64,000 nt of DNA, taken from NCBI RefSeq assembly GCF_020382885.2, contig NC_058496.1:16224501-16288500 (forward strand), read 5' to 3'. This DNA is from Scatophagus argus (Eukaryota > Chordata > Actinopteri > Scatophagidae). Shown here one piece after another: positions 36,221 to 48,953 of this stretch. The notes beneath the pieces are model-generated. The model made no database searches. It had not been told where the DNA came from and saw only the letters and a program-made list of their open reading frames with translations. Made by a program: the position numbers and the translations under genes. How positions within the stretch are numbered: position 1 is the stretch's first letter; every line of letters begins with the position of its first letter.

Positions 36221-39200
36221 ATGTTGTCATTTAACTCATGGCGGACTGTGTGTTCATTCCGGGCTTTACCGCACCCAAACTGGCTGATGACGAACCAACA
36301 GTCAGTTTATAAAACTGTTACATGTTCTGCACATTGCACGTCTGCCAGCTTCCCCAAGAAGGACTCACGGCATCGCAACACTAACTTCAAAGCACTGGGA
36401 AAGGAAAGAAAACTAATTTATTACACTAATCCAGTCAGTACACCCAGGAATTACTGCAGAGATCAGGGGAAATTGAACTGCTGGAATTGCAAACAACCTC
36501 TTGACAAAACACCTGCGTTTTTCTGCATGTCATGTAAAGTAGTCCAGCCCCCCGAAGAAGGGACATCCTACTTTAAAATTATGGATTGGTGAGTATCTCG
36601 TCTCACTTATCATCACCCACTGGCTTACTCATAAACATTTCATTTATTAAATGAGTCTGTGAGCAAAACATTCCACGTTACCGTGTGTTGCCCCTTTTCA
36701 GTGACTACACATTCACGCTGGATACACAAAAGCTGCAGAGAAGATACGTGCAGCTTCAGCGGTCTCTACATCCAGACAACTTCAGCCAGAAATCTGTGGT
36801 AGGCAGGGGGATGTGAGGGGGATCTTAATAGATATCAGTTGAGTAACATGGTTTATGAGTCAGCTGAGGCAGCCCCATCTATTGGAGCAAGTCTGACACA
36901 GAAAATTGGGTTTGACCCTGTGTCCCTATTATGCCACTTGACCGTGCATTTTTGTTTTGTTAGTCTGATTCATTGTGATTTGGCCAAGGGGATAACTCTA
37001 GGCTAAGATGAAAGATGGGATTGTTAAAAGACCCTGACAAATTTATGCCCTAGTAAGGCAGCTCTGCATATATTAAGCAACCAAGCAAACTTGGTTGAGG
37101 CAAGCAAGTTCAAGGAATCAAAACCCTAACAACTGAGAAGGTGATGGAACATTGCTTTAAGAAAGAGAGGAGGAAAGAGAAGTGGAACAGTTGTGAAAAT
37201 GGAAATGTAGTTGGAGACCTGAACGAATGGAGTGCAGTCAGCTTCTCATTTTTAAAGTTTGTAGTCTGATCAGTATGCCAAAGCACAGGTGAAGCTACTG
37301 ACATCAGTGATGGCTTTGTTCCATTAAATATCTCAGGAGACGATTCCAGCAAGCTGCGTGCACACTACTATTCTGCTAATAATGACATCTGTAATTTTCT
37401 TATGACATGTCAAGATGTCTACAGTGGAAAAATGCTATAACAAAAGCGCAGAGCTAGTTAATTATTTTGGTAATGATTAATCCCCCATTTATTTTCTTGC
37501 TCAATATGTTAATCATTTTGTTTTTAAAATGGCCAGAAAATGGATAAATGTAAATATACATGTTTGAGAACAATTATAAAAGTGTGACTCTTACTGACAG
37601 ACAAATTCACCTGCAAACTGAACTATAATTATGAAGAGGAACTTAACTAATTTTACTCTTAAAAGTCTGTTACAACTTGTCTGTAGCGCTGCGAAAATTG
37701 TTGTATAATGTCTGCTACGGCTCTGGAGGAGCTTTGTCAAGTGAGAGAAAATAATCAACTGCAGGTACACCTATGAAATATATCTTGGCCTCTTCTATGA
37801 TTGCCCTTTTGAGAAATTATGGCGATGGTTTATATTAAAAATCACCATAGGAAAAGGACAGGAAAGACCCATTTTGTTTGTTCACTTCCTTTCGGCTTAG
37901 CACTCACTTCCCCACTGCTGTTTAGGGCATAAATTTGACTTTCGTATCCTCTATGGTCTTGATTTGTCACTTCTTATGGGCAAATGAGCATACTTGTCTT
38001 ACACCAGAACTGTGTGGGGTGTGGGGGGGGGGGGGGGAAGAGTGTTGATAGCAAATTAAAGTCAGCCCAGTGCTCAGTTAGGGTGACACGTAGGCCTATA
38101 CTTTACATAAAAATCGTGACTAGTTCAGCTTTAAAAATGTCACAGAAAGAAATAAGACTTGCTCAAATGCATTGGAGCAGTTTAAAGTGCAATGTGTTTA
38201 TAGGTTATTTTACAATGTGCTAAACAGTTGACAAAATGTTTGCATTTTCCAGTTTCCTCCTGTGAATCATTTAAAAAAAACTTGCGTGGCAGTTTAGGAG
38301 AATACCCATTATGAGTATAAGGAGGAGCAGAGGTGTGTTGCTTTGCACATAATTTATCCTGTACACTCAGATGGAAAAGCACAGTGCAGAATGTTGTCAT
38401 GATATGATATGAAAGCTAAACTCATCTTCAGCAGACTGTGAGGGAGGAGAGTTAGCCTAAATGGTTTCTTCACACACAACCTGTCCAATATTGTACTGAC
38501 TCTGTTTTATTTATCAGCACCTCTGGCCATTTTTTCTTAATTAGACATCTTCCAGCCTCGGGGGTCTTCATCATATATAGAAAACTCATTACTTATACAA
38601 GGCTACAAGGCAGCCACCTACTGCAGTGGTTGTTATTACAGAAGCAGCTCCACACGATGGGCCCATGGGCCAGAGCTTGAGACTATTGATTTTTCGCAAG
38701 AGCTGACAGACCTGATAGGTGCAAAATGTACTCGGATCTGCCAACCATTTCCAAGATATTTTCCTCCCCGGCTTGTTTCCATGTATGTGTCGTGTCAAAC
38801 TTACACCTGCGTCCCTTGAAGGGTCCCAAACTGCTCAACTACAAAAGAGTAGCTTTATTTCACATGCCTAATCGTCAGTATCGCCGAGGATTTGGTATTT
38901 GCAAAACTGACAGTGGTGTAGATTGCAGTGGCAAGCTGTAGAATAGCTTAGATGTTATTCCCTTTTGAATCAGTTTGATGTGATGAATGTGAATATTTGT
39001 TGTTCCAAATGCACAGTATGTTAGTTAAAAATGACAATAGCTCAGATTTTATTTCCCTCATTCAATGAATGCATATGGACTGAGCTTAACAGCACCTTCT
39101 TTTGCAGAAAGAACAGGAATTCTCAGAAATCCAGTCAGCTCTTGTGAACAAAGCATACAAGACCCTGCTTAAGCCTTTGAGTCGTGGTCTTTATATGGTG

Positions 39201-40331
39201 AGTTTGAAATCCCCGACTTCTGATAAATAGTTTATTTTTGTAACTGTGCGCTCTGTGTGCCCAATCGCTTGTTCTAGACAAACATCCTCACCAGCTGATA
39301 GTCAAGAATAGTGACATGAATTTAAAGGAGAAGGTGAATATGCTGAACCTCCATCCTGTGTTTCAGCTGGAGCTGGAGGGGATGCGTATAGAAGAGGGCA
39401 CTGACTCTGCAGCTGAGTCAAAGTTTCTAATGGAGCTGATGGAGATCAATGAAGCCCTTGATGAAGCACAGACTCCAGAAGAAGCCAATAAGATCGGCCA
39501 AGCCACGAAAGGTAAATGAATATGTATTTTCAATTTATTGAGTGAAATCATAGTTGACTGATTTGAGCTGATTGTTGATCATATATTAGCACAGGAGGAG
39601 TAGTGCATGTACCCACTTTATTGATGCTGACACATCAGATATGTAGCTTTTTCAGTAGTTCTATTTGTCAGGGCTTAACGTATTATTAAAATAAAACAAT
39701 ATAAGAAAGAAAGGTCACTTTTTGCTGAAATGCCCACTAGTTTAGTTAATTTGTTTTAAATTGCAATCCTTAAGATTTCAGTCTTGGTTGGTTGGTGACA
39801 ACTGTGGTTTAATACTTTAGTACTTCAGACCAGTGAATGACAGAGTTATTTCTGTATGTAAGATTTGTTCAATTTGGGTCCTATTTTGTAAAGCAAAATG
39901 TTTCAGTGTATATTTCATTGGCGTGATAGATGGTGCGCACATTAAATTGTGTTAACAAAATCTGCCTGTGTGATTTTTTTGAATGTGTCTTATTGAACTG
40001 GGACTTGTCTCCTCCTCACTCACAGAGACATTGGCAGACTTGACAAAGGAGATAGACACTGCTCTGCTTAAAGGTATTCTATTCAGACGTTGCATTTAAA
40101 CATTTTCTGTTCTTCCTCCGAAGTCCTTTCTTTTTGTGATCTACTGTATGGTGAAAACATTTTCTTTACATCGCTCAGTGAGTCATTGATTGAACTCTGT
40201 ACTCTCTCTTTTTTTTGTTTTGTTTTTTTAAATCAGGAGAGCTTCAAACCGCCAAAGCACTGCTTGCCCAAATGAAATACTATGCAAACATTGAGGAGAA
40301 AGTGAAGGAAAAACTTTCTGAATTCATGTAA
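36221..40331 (+). CDS. hscb: Mitochondrial iron-sulfur cluster co-chaperone HscB (280 aa, 6 exons)
   Basis: HscB is the J-protein that delivers ISCU to the mitochondrial HSP70 (HSPA9) for Fe-S cluster transfer. Exons are 36221-36588, 36702-36798, 39108-39197, 39367-39511, 40026-40073 and 40237-40331. They total 843 bases, with all GT-AG junctions in frame and a TAA stop at 40329-40331. The first about 80 residues are basic and Ser/Thr-rich, as expected for a mitochondrial presequence. A zinc-finger-like tetracysteine follows (CWNC at 87-90, CMSC at 102-105), then the J domain with HPD at 146-148. The C-terminal three-helix ISCU-binding domain contains FLMELMEINEALDEA and MKYYANIEEKVKEKL. Human HSCB is 235 residues, and the excess here is mostly N-terminal. 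The first ATG is used as the start. Confidence 0.95.
38023..38037. repeat. Poly-G run in an hscb intron
   Basis: Fifteen consecutive G residues occur in intron 2 of hscb, preceded by GTGGGGT. It could form G-rich secondary structure and is prone to sequencing length error. Confidence 0.9.
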
Positions 40332-40458
40332 TTTTTTCCCACCATTTAGTGTCACTTTATTTAATATTTCTTGCTGCTTTTAAAAAGTTTTGTACAGAAG
40401 CGCACAAATTATTGTACATTTGTCTTGGGACTATGTCAATTTATTGTTCAGGCTGAAT

Positions 40459-40464
40459 AATAAA
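40459..40464 (+). terminator. hscb poly(A) signal AATAAA
   Basis: A canonical hexamer lies 128 bases after the hscb stop codon, within a typical short 3' UTR. Confidence 0.65.
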
Positions 40465-40479
40465 ACTTTACTCGTAATG

Positions 40480-43400
40480 CATTACCCAACTGAATTAATG
40501 GTGATATGTACTTAATCTGCTGGTTTTTTATTAAAAGATGTGTAGATATGAGGGTGTGATTGGATGCATACGGCATCCCCCTTGAGTTCCACTAATTTCA
40601 CAAGCCGAATCACATCCACTTGTACCTAATGCATCATTAAATATGACAGAGACCTATAACAGACTCTGATTAAAATGCTGCTTAGAGTGTTTATATGATT
40701 ATCCTGCCTATCAGTTCAGCATTTGTCATGTGGGACTCGCACGCAGACACAGGACTCTCATTCAGTTCCTCAGGTTACCTTTAGGTGGAGACATAACACC
40801 TTGACAATTATCATGCATATGAGCCGTACATGTTGTATAAGCTGTATAAGACACTAGAAGGAAGTCCCGTATTGAGGCAGACAGCCTATTTATTTATTTA
40901 TGGGGGCTTAGTATGTAGCATTAATGCTATGATAATCAGGAAGGCCCCACTGAATGATGATCACTTTATAAGCCAAAGACCTGTGATCTGTGTAATTTCT
41001 AGCTCATAAATTGATGTACATTGACCCTGTGCACCTATGCCTGCAGTGCACTGATATGCACATAAAAATGGAAATTCATCCATTTCCTCATTTAATTTTT
41101 AAGGTCCACACCCACCACCAGAGAGAAAATTGTCATGATCTCTACTTAATTTGGAAAATGAAGCTCGACTCACATCAAGGCGTTTGTTCCAAGAAAGTGA
41201 TACAGGTATAATCACGTTGAAATATGCGGCGTGTTATTTAATAAAATAGCAGAAAGTGAACCATCAGATCACATATCCTATGAAAAATCTTATCTGAGAC
41301 ACACTGGCATCACAACCTAAACCTTTTTGTGTGCATTAGTGGTTCTACACTGACATTGTTTTTCTGTGCCCCATGGCCCACTGGAACATCCCCCTGTAAC
41401 ACACTCTGACTGGTTGTTTATTAAGTCTGGAACAACAATGTCAGGTGTCTGAAGCTGTTTCGGCTTTTTTACCGCGGAGAAGCAGTTTCCTTAATACACA
41501 TGGATAGACAGTGAATTAAACAGGGCTTCTCCCACCACAAAGAGGCTAACAGGCCTATTTATTATTCATGTCGTAATCGGAAGGCATCTACGGTACCTTT
41601 AAATTAATGAGAAAATGTGATCGACCAACACTGAGGCCACTGCTGTCTCCCAGAACTCTTTTAAATTGAGTTTGAAAGAGACGAACGGGAAAAAACTCAC
41701 TTCAGCCGGGCTGTGAAATTGACTTGGATGGGAAATCTTGGCAAAATGATCTAAGTACACACAGGTTCTGGAATGAGTTTGGTCAGCATCAGCAACACAA
41801 CACAATTTACTGCTATCTGTTGGAGTGTTAACTTAGATTTACTGGTCATGGTTAACTGGGTTATTTTGAATATTTTAAACAGATCTACATGGTCCAGTAA
41901 ATGGAAGTCCTCTTTGTTCATTAATAGTAATAGTTTAACGTTGGGGGGAACGAGCCTACTCGGTTTATTTTGTTGAGTGTTAAATGAGAGGAATGACAGT
42001 ACTCTCATGTTTGTCCGCTTAAAAAGCCACAGCCATCAGCTGGTTTCCTTAACTTAGCTTAAAGACTTAAGAAAATAGCTGGCCTGGCTTTGTCCCCAGG
42101 AAGCAGAATTAGTTCACCAGCAAGTGAAATGAAATGCCATTTATTTCATTTATACAAAAAAGTAAAGTGTCTTCAGCAGTGACTTCACAGTGACTTTTTA
42201 GACCCAATCTAGCTGTGTCCCCTTGTCTCTGGTCTTTATGCTAAGATAAGCTAAGTGGCTACAGAGTATATTTGGAAGTAATAATGAGACTGTCTACATG
42301 CATTAATACCTTAATATTTTTCTTTCATGTATTTGGAATTGCGTATGGGGCTTATTTTGTGATTTAGCTTTCATACTGTCAGGAATCCTCCTTTTGTGTT
42401 ATAGATGTTGTTTTCCTGTCACCCAAATTGGGACCTGTGAAAAATCAAATTATTCTAGGCGTTTTGCAACTTGAAAAATCACTGGAGAACAATTTTACCT
42501 GGATTAAGGTGTCTAAATAAGCCTCCAGCAACGTGACTAATAGTGCATGTCTTAATTGCAGTATTAATCATCTCCATATGGCCTTAACATAAATACCATA
42601 ATAACATCAATGTGTTCTTGTGACCCATGTCTTAATCATAATGTTTTCTTAACCATATTATGACTAAAATGTTGGTGGGTGGCGTCAAGAGAGCTGCAGT
42701 ACTCTTGACGGAAAATGATAGACTGTTTGGCTTACAATGATGGGGCACAAACATGATATAAACTTCAGCGATGGATACAAACAGTAGCCTGTGAAAGGTC
42801 TGATTGACAAATGTCTAAACCAGTGGCGGATGACTCACTGAAGCTGAGCGGCAGTCTTTATGATCCTCTCCCCTCTGCTTGGCTGCTGTGTGACTCAGCA
42901 GATGAGTGTCAGTCCCATCATCCCACAGACGCCTCGATCCTGCTGTGTGTACTCATGTCTCACCAGGTAGTAATGCCATTATAATCTACCACTATTAGGC
43001 TTTCTTCCCACCCCTTAATCCATGTTTTTATATTGTTTGCCTCATCTCTTTTTCAAGCCCTGCCTTTGCCTTCCCACAAAGCTCCTGAACTACAGCCTAC
43101 TTTGAAACCTTTTACCCTACAAATGTGCTGTCTGAATATTTTGACTTCTGCCTTTTCTTAGTTGTGAATGTGCATGTTTTGATGTGGTTTTCAGCCTGAA
43201 CCATGCAAAGCTGGGGACACCGCACTGGCATTCTTCTGCACAGAAAAAGATCACGAGCCCAGTTGTGATTTACATCGATGATGACAACAACACCACACCT
43301 GGCATGCCACATATGTCTGTGCCACTATGTTATATTATCCAGTGAATGTATTGGAAAATAGAAGCTGGCATCATAAAACAAATACTATTTTCCTTCTTGG

Positions 43401-45003
43401 CTTGTTACACATGTGGGTAGGTATTCAAGTTCGTCTCCATTTTCAGCCTACTGTTAACATCGTCACCTTAAACGGGGAATCAACTATGAATGTGATATTC
43501 AGTCTGCTTTGTTGTTTTCCCTCTTTGAATGTAATTATGAGTCAAATCAAAACACACTTTGACAATAACCGCCTTTCTTCTCGGCTACATGTTTGCAGGG
43601 ATAATTCCCAGAGGTGTGAGCCTCACTGCAGCAGACGAGCTGCTCTTCTAAGCTTTTGATACAGACCCTGCAGAGAGATTTCTGGGGGAACGTCTTCTCT
43701 CCTAAGCAATGTGAGGCAAAAGGCCTGCGCATTTAAACACAGCATGTCTGTGTATTTGTGCACACATGGTTGTATGTGTTCGCGTAGACCAGATTCAAAA
43801 GATGCTGTATCTTTAAATCTCTTTGACTTTTTAGAATAGGTAATCGGCCTACCAAAAAGCAGCTGTCAAGTAATCCCCTTATCAATTGCCTTCCCCTCAA
43901 ACTCTTGTATTCCTCCAAATGATATTGAATTTGATCTGGTACACTGCACCAATCAATTGCATTTGCTTTTGTGTAGCAATCATATCCCATAGCCCACATC
44001 ATGTTACTGTATATTCCAGGATTTACAGAAGATGGCCTGTTTTTTTTAGATATCTCTGTTCATAATTCATATCTGTCTGATTTTCAGTGTGTGCCACTGG
44101 TGAATAGTAGAACTCTCTTGTTTGCCAGCAAAACAGTGTCATGATCCAGCTACTGGTTATAGCTGTGCAAAAGCCTATATTGCTTGTAGATGTCAGTATA
44201 TTATTCTGTGGCATCCACGCCTTATAACTGGGTCACTAATGTATCGCAACTTTCTCAACTGAGATTTTAAGGATGAAAAGGTGTTCACTCCAGACTTTCT
44301 ATGTCAGTGCTTGTAAAGGAAACTTATTTCAAACTGAGCAAGGTCTTGATGGCTGCAGTTCTTTCACCCAGATGTGTGGCTATGAAAAAATAGGAGACAC
44401 AGTGAAGGAAAATTGATATGTTGTTTCCATCTACAAAGTAAAAATAAAAAAGTATCAAATGTCTGAAATGTTTACAGTAACAGTTGTGAAGAGTACAATC
44501 CTGGAGGAAAAAGAGGGGACCGGTTTAATTAAACATCTGTGAAGCAGCAGCCTGTGGGTGGATCTGCGAATTTATTTGGAGCTCGGCTGTCCCATTGAAA
44601 CACCAGGAGATATTGCTTCAAAAGGCTCCTTTGTGGTTCTTCAGTTTGAAAGATCTTTGAAGGTGAAGAACCGGGGGTTTTAAACAAGGAATATGTGTGT
44701 GAAAACACAGATCAGCCATTCACTTTCAGCTGAGTTGAGTGCAAACCACTTGCCTCTGGTGAGATTGTTCTCTTTATCTCCACTGCTATGCTGCAGATAC
44801 TAACTGCTGCCTATCTCACAGCAATCACATTGTCCACGCCTCACATCTGGCCTGTTTGTTTCTCATCTCATCTGAATACTTTGCACAGTATTGAAACACT
44901 AGATTCCTCTCTCATCCCACCGAAGCAAGAGCTTCCCCGCACTTCTTGGTGCATCTTCTTGTCTGTCTAAGCAGTTATCTAAAGCCATCAATGCCAAGTG
45001 CAA
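40480..45003. other. Gene-free interval 1 of the 3' desert
   Basis: No exon with family resemblance or convincing splice frame was found on either strand. The sequence is AT-rich unique-looking DNA with short ORFs only. It includes a fish dispersed-repeat fragment (42030-42275) and a small perfect inverted repeat (42683-42710). I see no other structure. Confidence 0.4.
42030..42275. repeat. Candidate fragment of a dispersed teleost repeat
   Basis: The segment contains ggtctttatgctaagataag, then ctaagtggc, plus other parts that I recognise from a very common teleost interspersed repeat. A short related piece (cttccagtctttatactaag) appears at about 18737-18756 in a col27a1 intron. No terminal repeats or duplication could be read, and the family is not assigned. 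Confidence 0.35.
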
Positions 45004-45008
45004 ACTAT

Positions 45009-45518
45009 TGTCACAAAAATACAGCGTCGCTGATGCAGAGGACTGAACCCCGATGCAGAATCTCAAAGGGCAGGCAGACGGTGGTCCAAAATAATATTCT
45101 TTTATTCATAAATCAAGAGAAAAGGCACACTCTCTCTGTGGCACTAGGAAAATTACAAAAAGCTGTGGGAAAAAATCCCCACAAAACAGGACAAAAGCAA
45201 TCCTGGCATGGCAAACAATTCCTGACAAGTAGACAAAACAACAACCTGACAAAAAGTGACGGGGAAGACGAGGACTAAATAGACAACATAACGAGAGACA
45301 GGTGAAACACATTAAGGGAGGAGAAAGCAATCAGGATAACCAAAAGCAAAGCTACATGAAAAAGAGACACACAGGGGAAGTGACACTGTCAAAATAAAAC
45401 AGGACATGACAAAAACCTTGAGCACAACACATGGAAACACATGACAAGACACACATGAAACATGACACATGGAACAGAAACCAGAAGACAAAGCACAACC
45501 TAAACACAAGGCGTGACA
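45009..45518 (-). mobile_element. Solo LTR (copy 2), same family as 5833-6343
   Basis: The 510-base element has TGTCAC...GTGACA ends and a perfect 5-bp duplication, actat, at 45004-45008 and 45519-45523. It aligns along its whole length with copy 1 with scattered substitutions and small gaps. On the minus strand it shows TATTTA (45281-45276) and AATAAA (45106-45101), placing a promoter-like box before a poly(A) signal as in an LTR. No internal retroviral-type coding sequence flanks it. Confidence 0.82.
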
Positions 45519-45661
45519 ACTATAACTTGGACATATGCAAAAGAGAGGAACTGCTCACCGTCTTGTCATTAAGTTTTATTTCTTGTGTTGTTGTTTTTTT
45601 TTTGTTTTGGTTTTTTGAAAATTAATTTTCATTTATCCTTCAGTATTTTTATTCGCATTTT

Positions 45662-46010
45662 CTGACCAGTGGTGCAGTGCTTAGCACTATCACCTCACAG
45701 CAAGAGGGTTCCAGGTTCGAAATTCTGATCTGAGCCCTTCTGTGTGGAGTTTGCATGTTCTCCCTGTGCTTGTGTGGGTTTTTTCCAGGTACTCCGGCTT
45801 CCTCCCACAATCCCAAAAACATGCATTTTAGGTTAATTGGCTGCATTGCCCCTAGGTGTGAGTGTGCGCTTGTGTGGTTGTTTGTGTTTGTGTATAAGTC
45901 CTCCTGATTGGCGACCAGTCCAGGGTGTCCCCCGCCTCTTGTCTGTAATCAGCTAGGATAGGCTCCAGCCCCACCACAACTCTGCATGGATAAGTGCAAA
46001 AAACGCTATA
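45662..46010 (+). mobile_element. tRNA-derived SINE (AFC/V-SINE-like)
   Basis: The 5' part resembles a tRNA head: ggtgcagtgcttagcac, then cacctcacagcaagaggg, and a box-B-like ggttcgaaattc at 45714-45725. The body has the block gtggagtttgcatgttctcc and then ggcttcctcccac. The tail has ggcgaccagtccagggtgt and ataggctccagcccc. This order matches a SINE repeated widely in acanthomorph fishes. It lies about 140 bases downstream of solo LTR copy 2. Termini are approximate and no target duplication was resolved. Confidence 0.75.
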
Positions 46011-48928
46011 AATACACCACTGACATATTATCACCTTGTAAAGCTGATATGGTGAACTTGTTTCCATACACCTGCCTGTTTATACATGCAGCAGATAGGG
46101 GGTCCAGTATTCACTCTCAGTTTGGTCTTGCTTCTAGTCTCCACCAACCAATATTTGACTCTGCAGTAGAGATATGTTTCACTATGTTAACCAGCTAGTC
46201 GCTAACATCACCTGCATTTTGGTGCTGGGGTAGGTGGGGAACATTGGGTTTTTAGAGATTTTTTTTTGTTGAAATGAACTTCCTGTTTTGCCTTAAAATG
46301 ACAGTGATGAAGAACATCTGTGACACTGTAGGTTCTAAGACAAAAATAATGAGCTGAAAGACACTGAAACACTCCACTGAACTGAGGGAAAACAGAAGTG
46401 TGTGTGGGTCACTGTGCTTTTGTCTCTGTGAGTGCCCCCTTTCACATACACATAACTGTTTAATTTGTTGCTGTTACTGAGATATTGATTAATGCAGCTC
46501 TAAAAGCCCAAACTGTCAGTTTCCTAAATTGAACTCATGTGGAAGCAAAACCTCAAGATGATTTGGATTTTGCATCAGATACAAAACATCCTTCCTCACC
46601 TGGATAACTGCACCAGTCAGTGATATGGTTTCCTTGTGTGAAAATGGCACTTCACATTGCACATCTCACATTGTCACGTCTGTGTTGAATTGAAGTGCAA
46701 ACACTTGTTACAAACAGCCTAACGTCTTAGAGATTGTAAGCAGTATTGCGGACTCTCAATAAGCTTAGCAGTTGGTGTGAATGCTAATGTGTAATCCTCA
46801 AGTAAAGAGACATCACAGCGTGCCTAAACTTTACTGCAGGTGGGCCAGACAGGATTCATTTCTGAAGGAGGGCAAGACAAGATGATTGCATTGTGGTGCT
46901 GGCACAAACCACCTCTGAGCTCTGAAAACAAAATTCTATCATTGAGTTTTATTACTATGCAGGAATTCAGCCAAACCCCTGCACCTGTGGCAGTATATTG
47001 CTTTGACTCAGTATTGTCCATGAGCCTCACCATGTTCTCCTGCATTTTCATATGGGGGGGGGGTGCAGTCACCAGTGCACATTAATTTGTAAGGGATTGC
47101 TTTTCAAACAAACAACAGATGCAACAGTCTTCTCTCTGCTTGTGCTGCTGATATCTCACATAATGATGATTCTCATTACTCCATGCATCCTACCAAGTTC
47201 AACAACAATCTAACCTTTTTTTCTACTGCAGCTGTTTCTATGACAACACAAGCCCCTGCTGCAACTTTAAACCGTGATAAATACAAAAGCCAGAAAAATG
47301 GATTTGATTGATCTTGCTTCTCTCTGAGGAACTGATATCAAGACCGATACTGGTGTTTAAGCGAAGAGGAAATGATCAAAAGGTAATAATGTTTTTGCTC
47401 CATTTACAAATTGTGCCAGAATCATGACTGGATTTCTTAAGCTGTCATAATGAATGTGCGCTGCAACACAGACCTTTTGAAAGGAGGTCACATATGAGAC
47501 CACATACTCATATCCAGGTGAACCTCTAAGGAAAAGAGACCTGTCTCTCCATGAAATGAAAACAGCTGCGTTATTACCTGCAGCAGGTATTGGATCTCTT
47601 GGTGTTATATGAGGCTCCGGGTACAAAGAAGAAAACATTGGACTTTCCTCTGCCTTGCTTTCCTTATTGCATCTGACAGGACAGTGACCGCATAACTCAG
47701 TCCTGTCACCAGCTCAAATTGAGGGCTTGGAGAAAGTGTGGTGCCACTGACCCTCGGGTTTCACTCAGTGTCTCTTCAGCTTAAAACCACCCAAGAATAT
47801 GTTGTCCACTTCACCATTGCCCTAGCTCACAAAGTAATAGGATAGCTGCCGTAATCCCGTTTCTGAAAAAATAAGCAACATATGATGACGTGTGGCATGG
47901 TGACGATGCATCAGCCTCAGTTTGAGTCCCTTGCCAATCACTGGATTGGAGTGAAATTAATCACTCTCTGGGCTGTCAGTTGGCGTCAGCCAGGAGACAT
48001 TTATCTTTGAACCCATGTCAGTAATTTGGCAATAACGGCTCCTTTGATTAATTCACTGTCTGAATCTCTGCCAGGAGAGCAGGAGTTCAGAGACAGTGAC
48101 GGATTGATGATGTTTGGATGCTGTAATTCTGTGGCCCTCACTTTTTATAGTGATTAGGCTTGTGTAAACAAGACAATACAGATAACGGCGTACTGCTAAG
48201 TGTGATGATACATCTGAGTGCAGATGCATCTTCTGAGGTGTGCTGTTAGTATTAGTGTGGATGTTTGCCATATCCACAGCATGGTCAGGAAGTCGCAGCT
48301 GATTTCGGGCTAGTTATAGTGCAGTGCTGAGAGTTGTTTGCCTGTCCTAGCTCACTGCATCCTCAGATCAGCTTCAGTCATGCTGCTCAAGCAAAACTGT
48401 TGATGCATCTCAAGCAAAAATGCACCCAAAAAATTTCAGCCACTAAGAGACATCATAAAATTTTGTCAAATCTTCAGCAGGAAACGCTCATTCAGCAGGT
48501 GTTGTCCCACATATTGCCGCCTCCCTTTGATTTGTTTTTTGGACAAACTTGATGTTTACTTCAAGGCCTCTTGAGGGGCTTGTCTGTGAAGTAGACAACA
48601 TGCTTAGAATATCTTATTCTTTTTCATTTGACAGCCCAGAATGCAGTCCTGCTTTCCTGGGTATTGTCTTATGTGCACAGATTTCTACAAATCACCCTTT
48701 CACCAAGCTTAATAGAAATTAATGACTGTTATCTTCCACACAATTGAATCTATTAGTGAGAAACATCAGAATTCTAATTTGAGAATCACTGCTGTTATTA
48801 TTTTAATTCAACCATATGTCAAGATGAAAAATTGCCATCATTACTACATTTAATTGGTATTCTCATCTTAAAAAAAAATGTTTTTGGTCCACCTGATTCA
48901 CAGTTCTCTTCCAAAATAAAAAACAGTA

Positions 48929-48953
48929 AAATAATAATAATAATAATAATAAA
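48929..48953. repeat. (TAA)n microsatellite
   Basis: Seven to eight ATA/TAA units run in tandem. Confidence 0.9.

Noticed and set aside
45700..45740. tRNA gene suggested by the box-B-like sequence
   Set aside because: The sequence continues into a SINE body and the cloverleaf cannot be completed. It is a SINE head.
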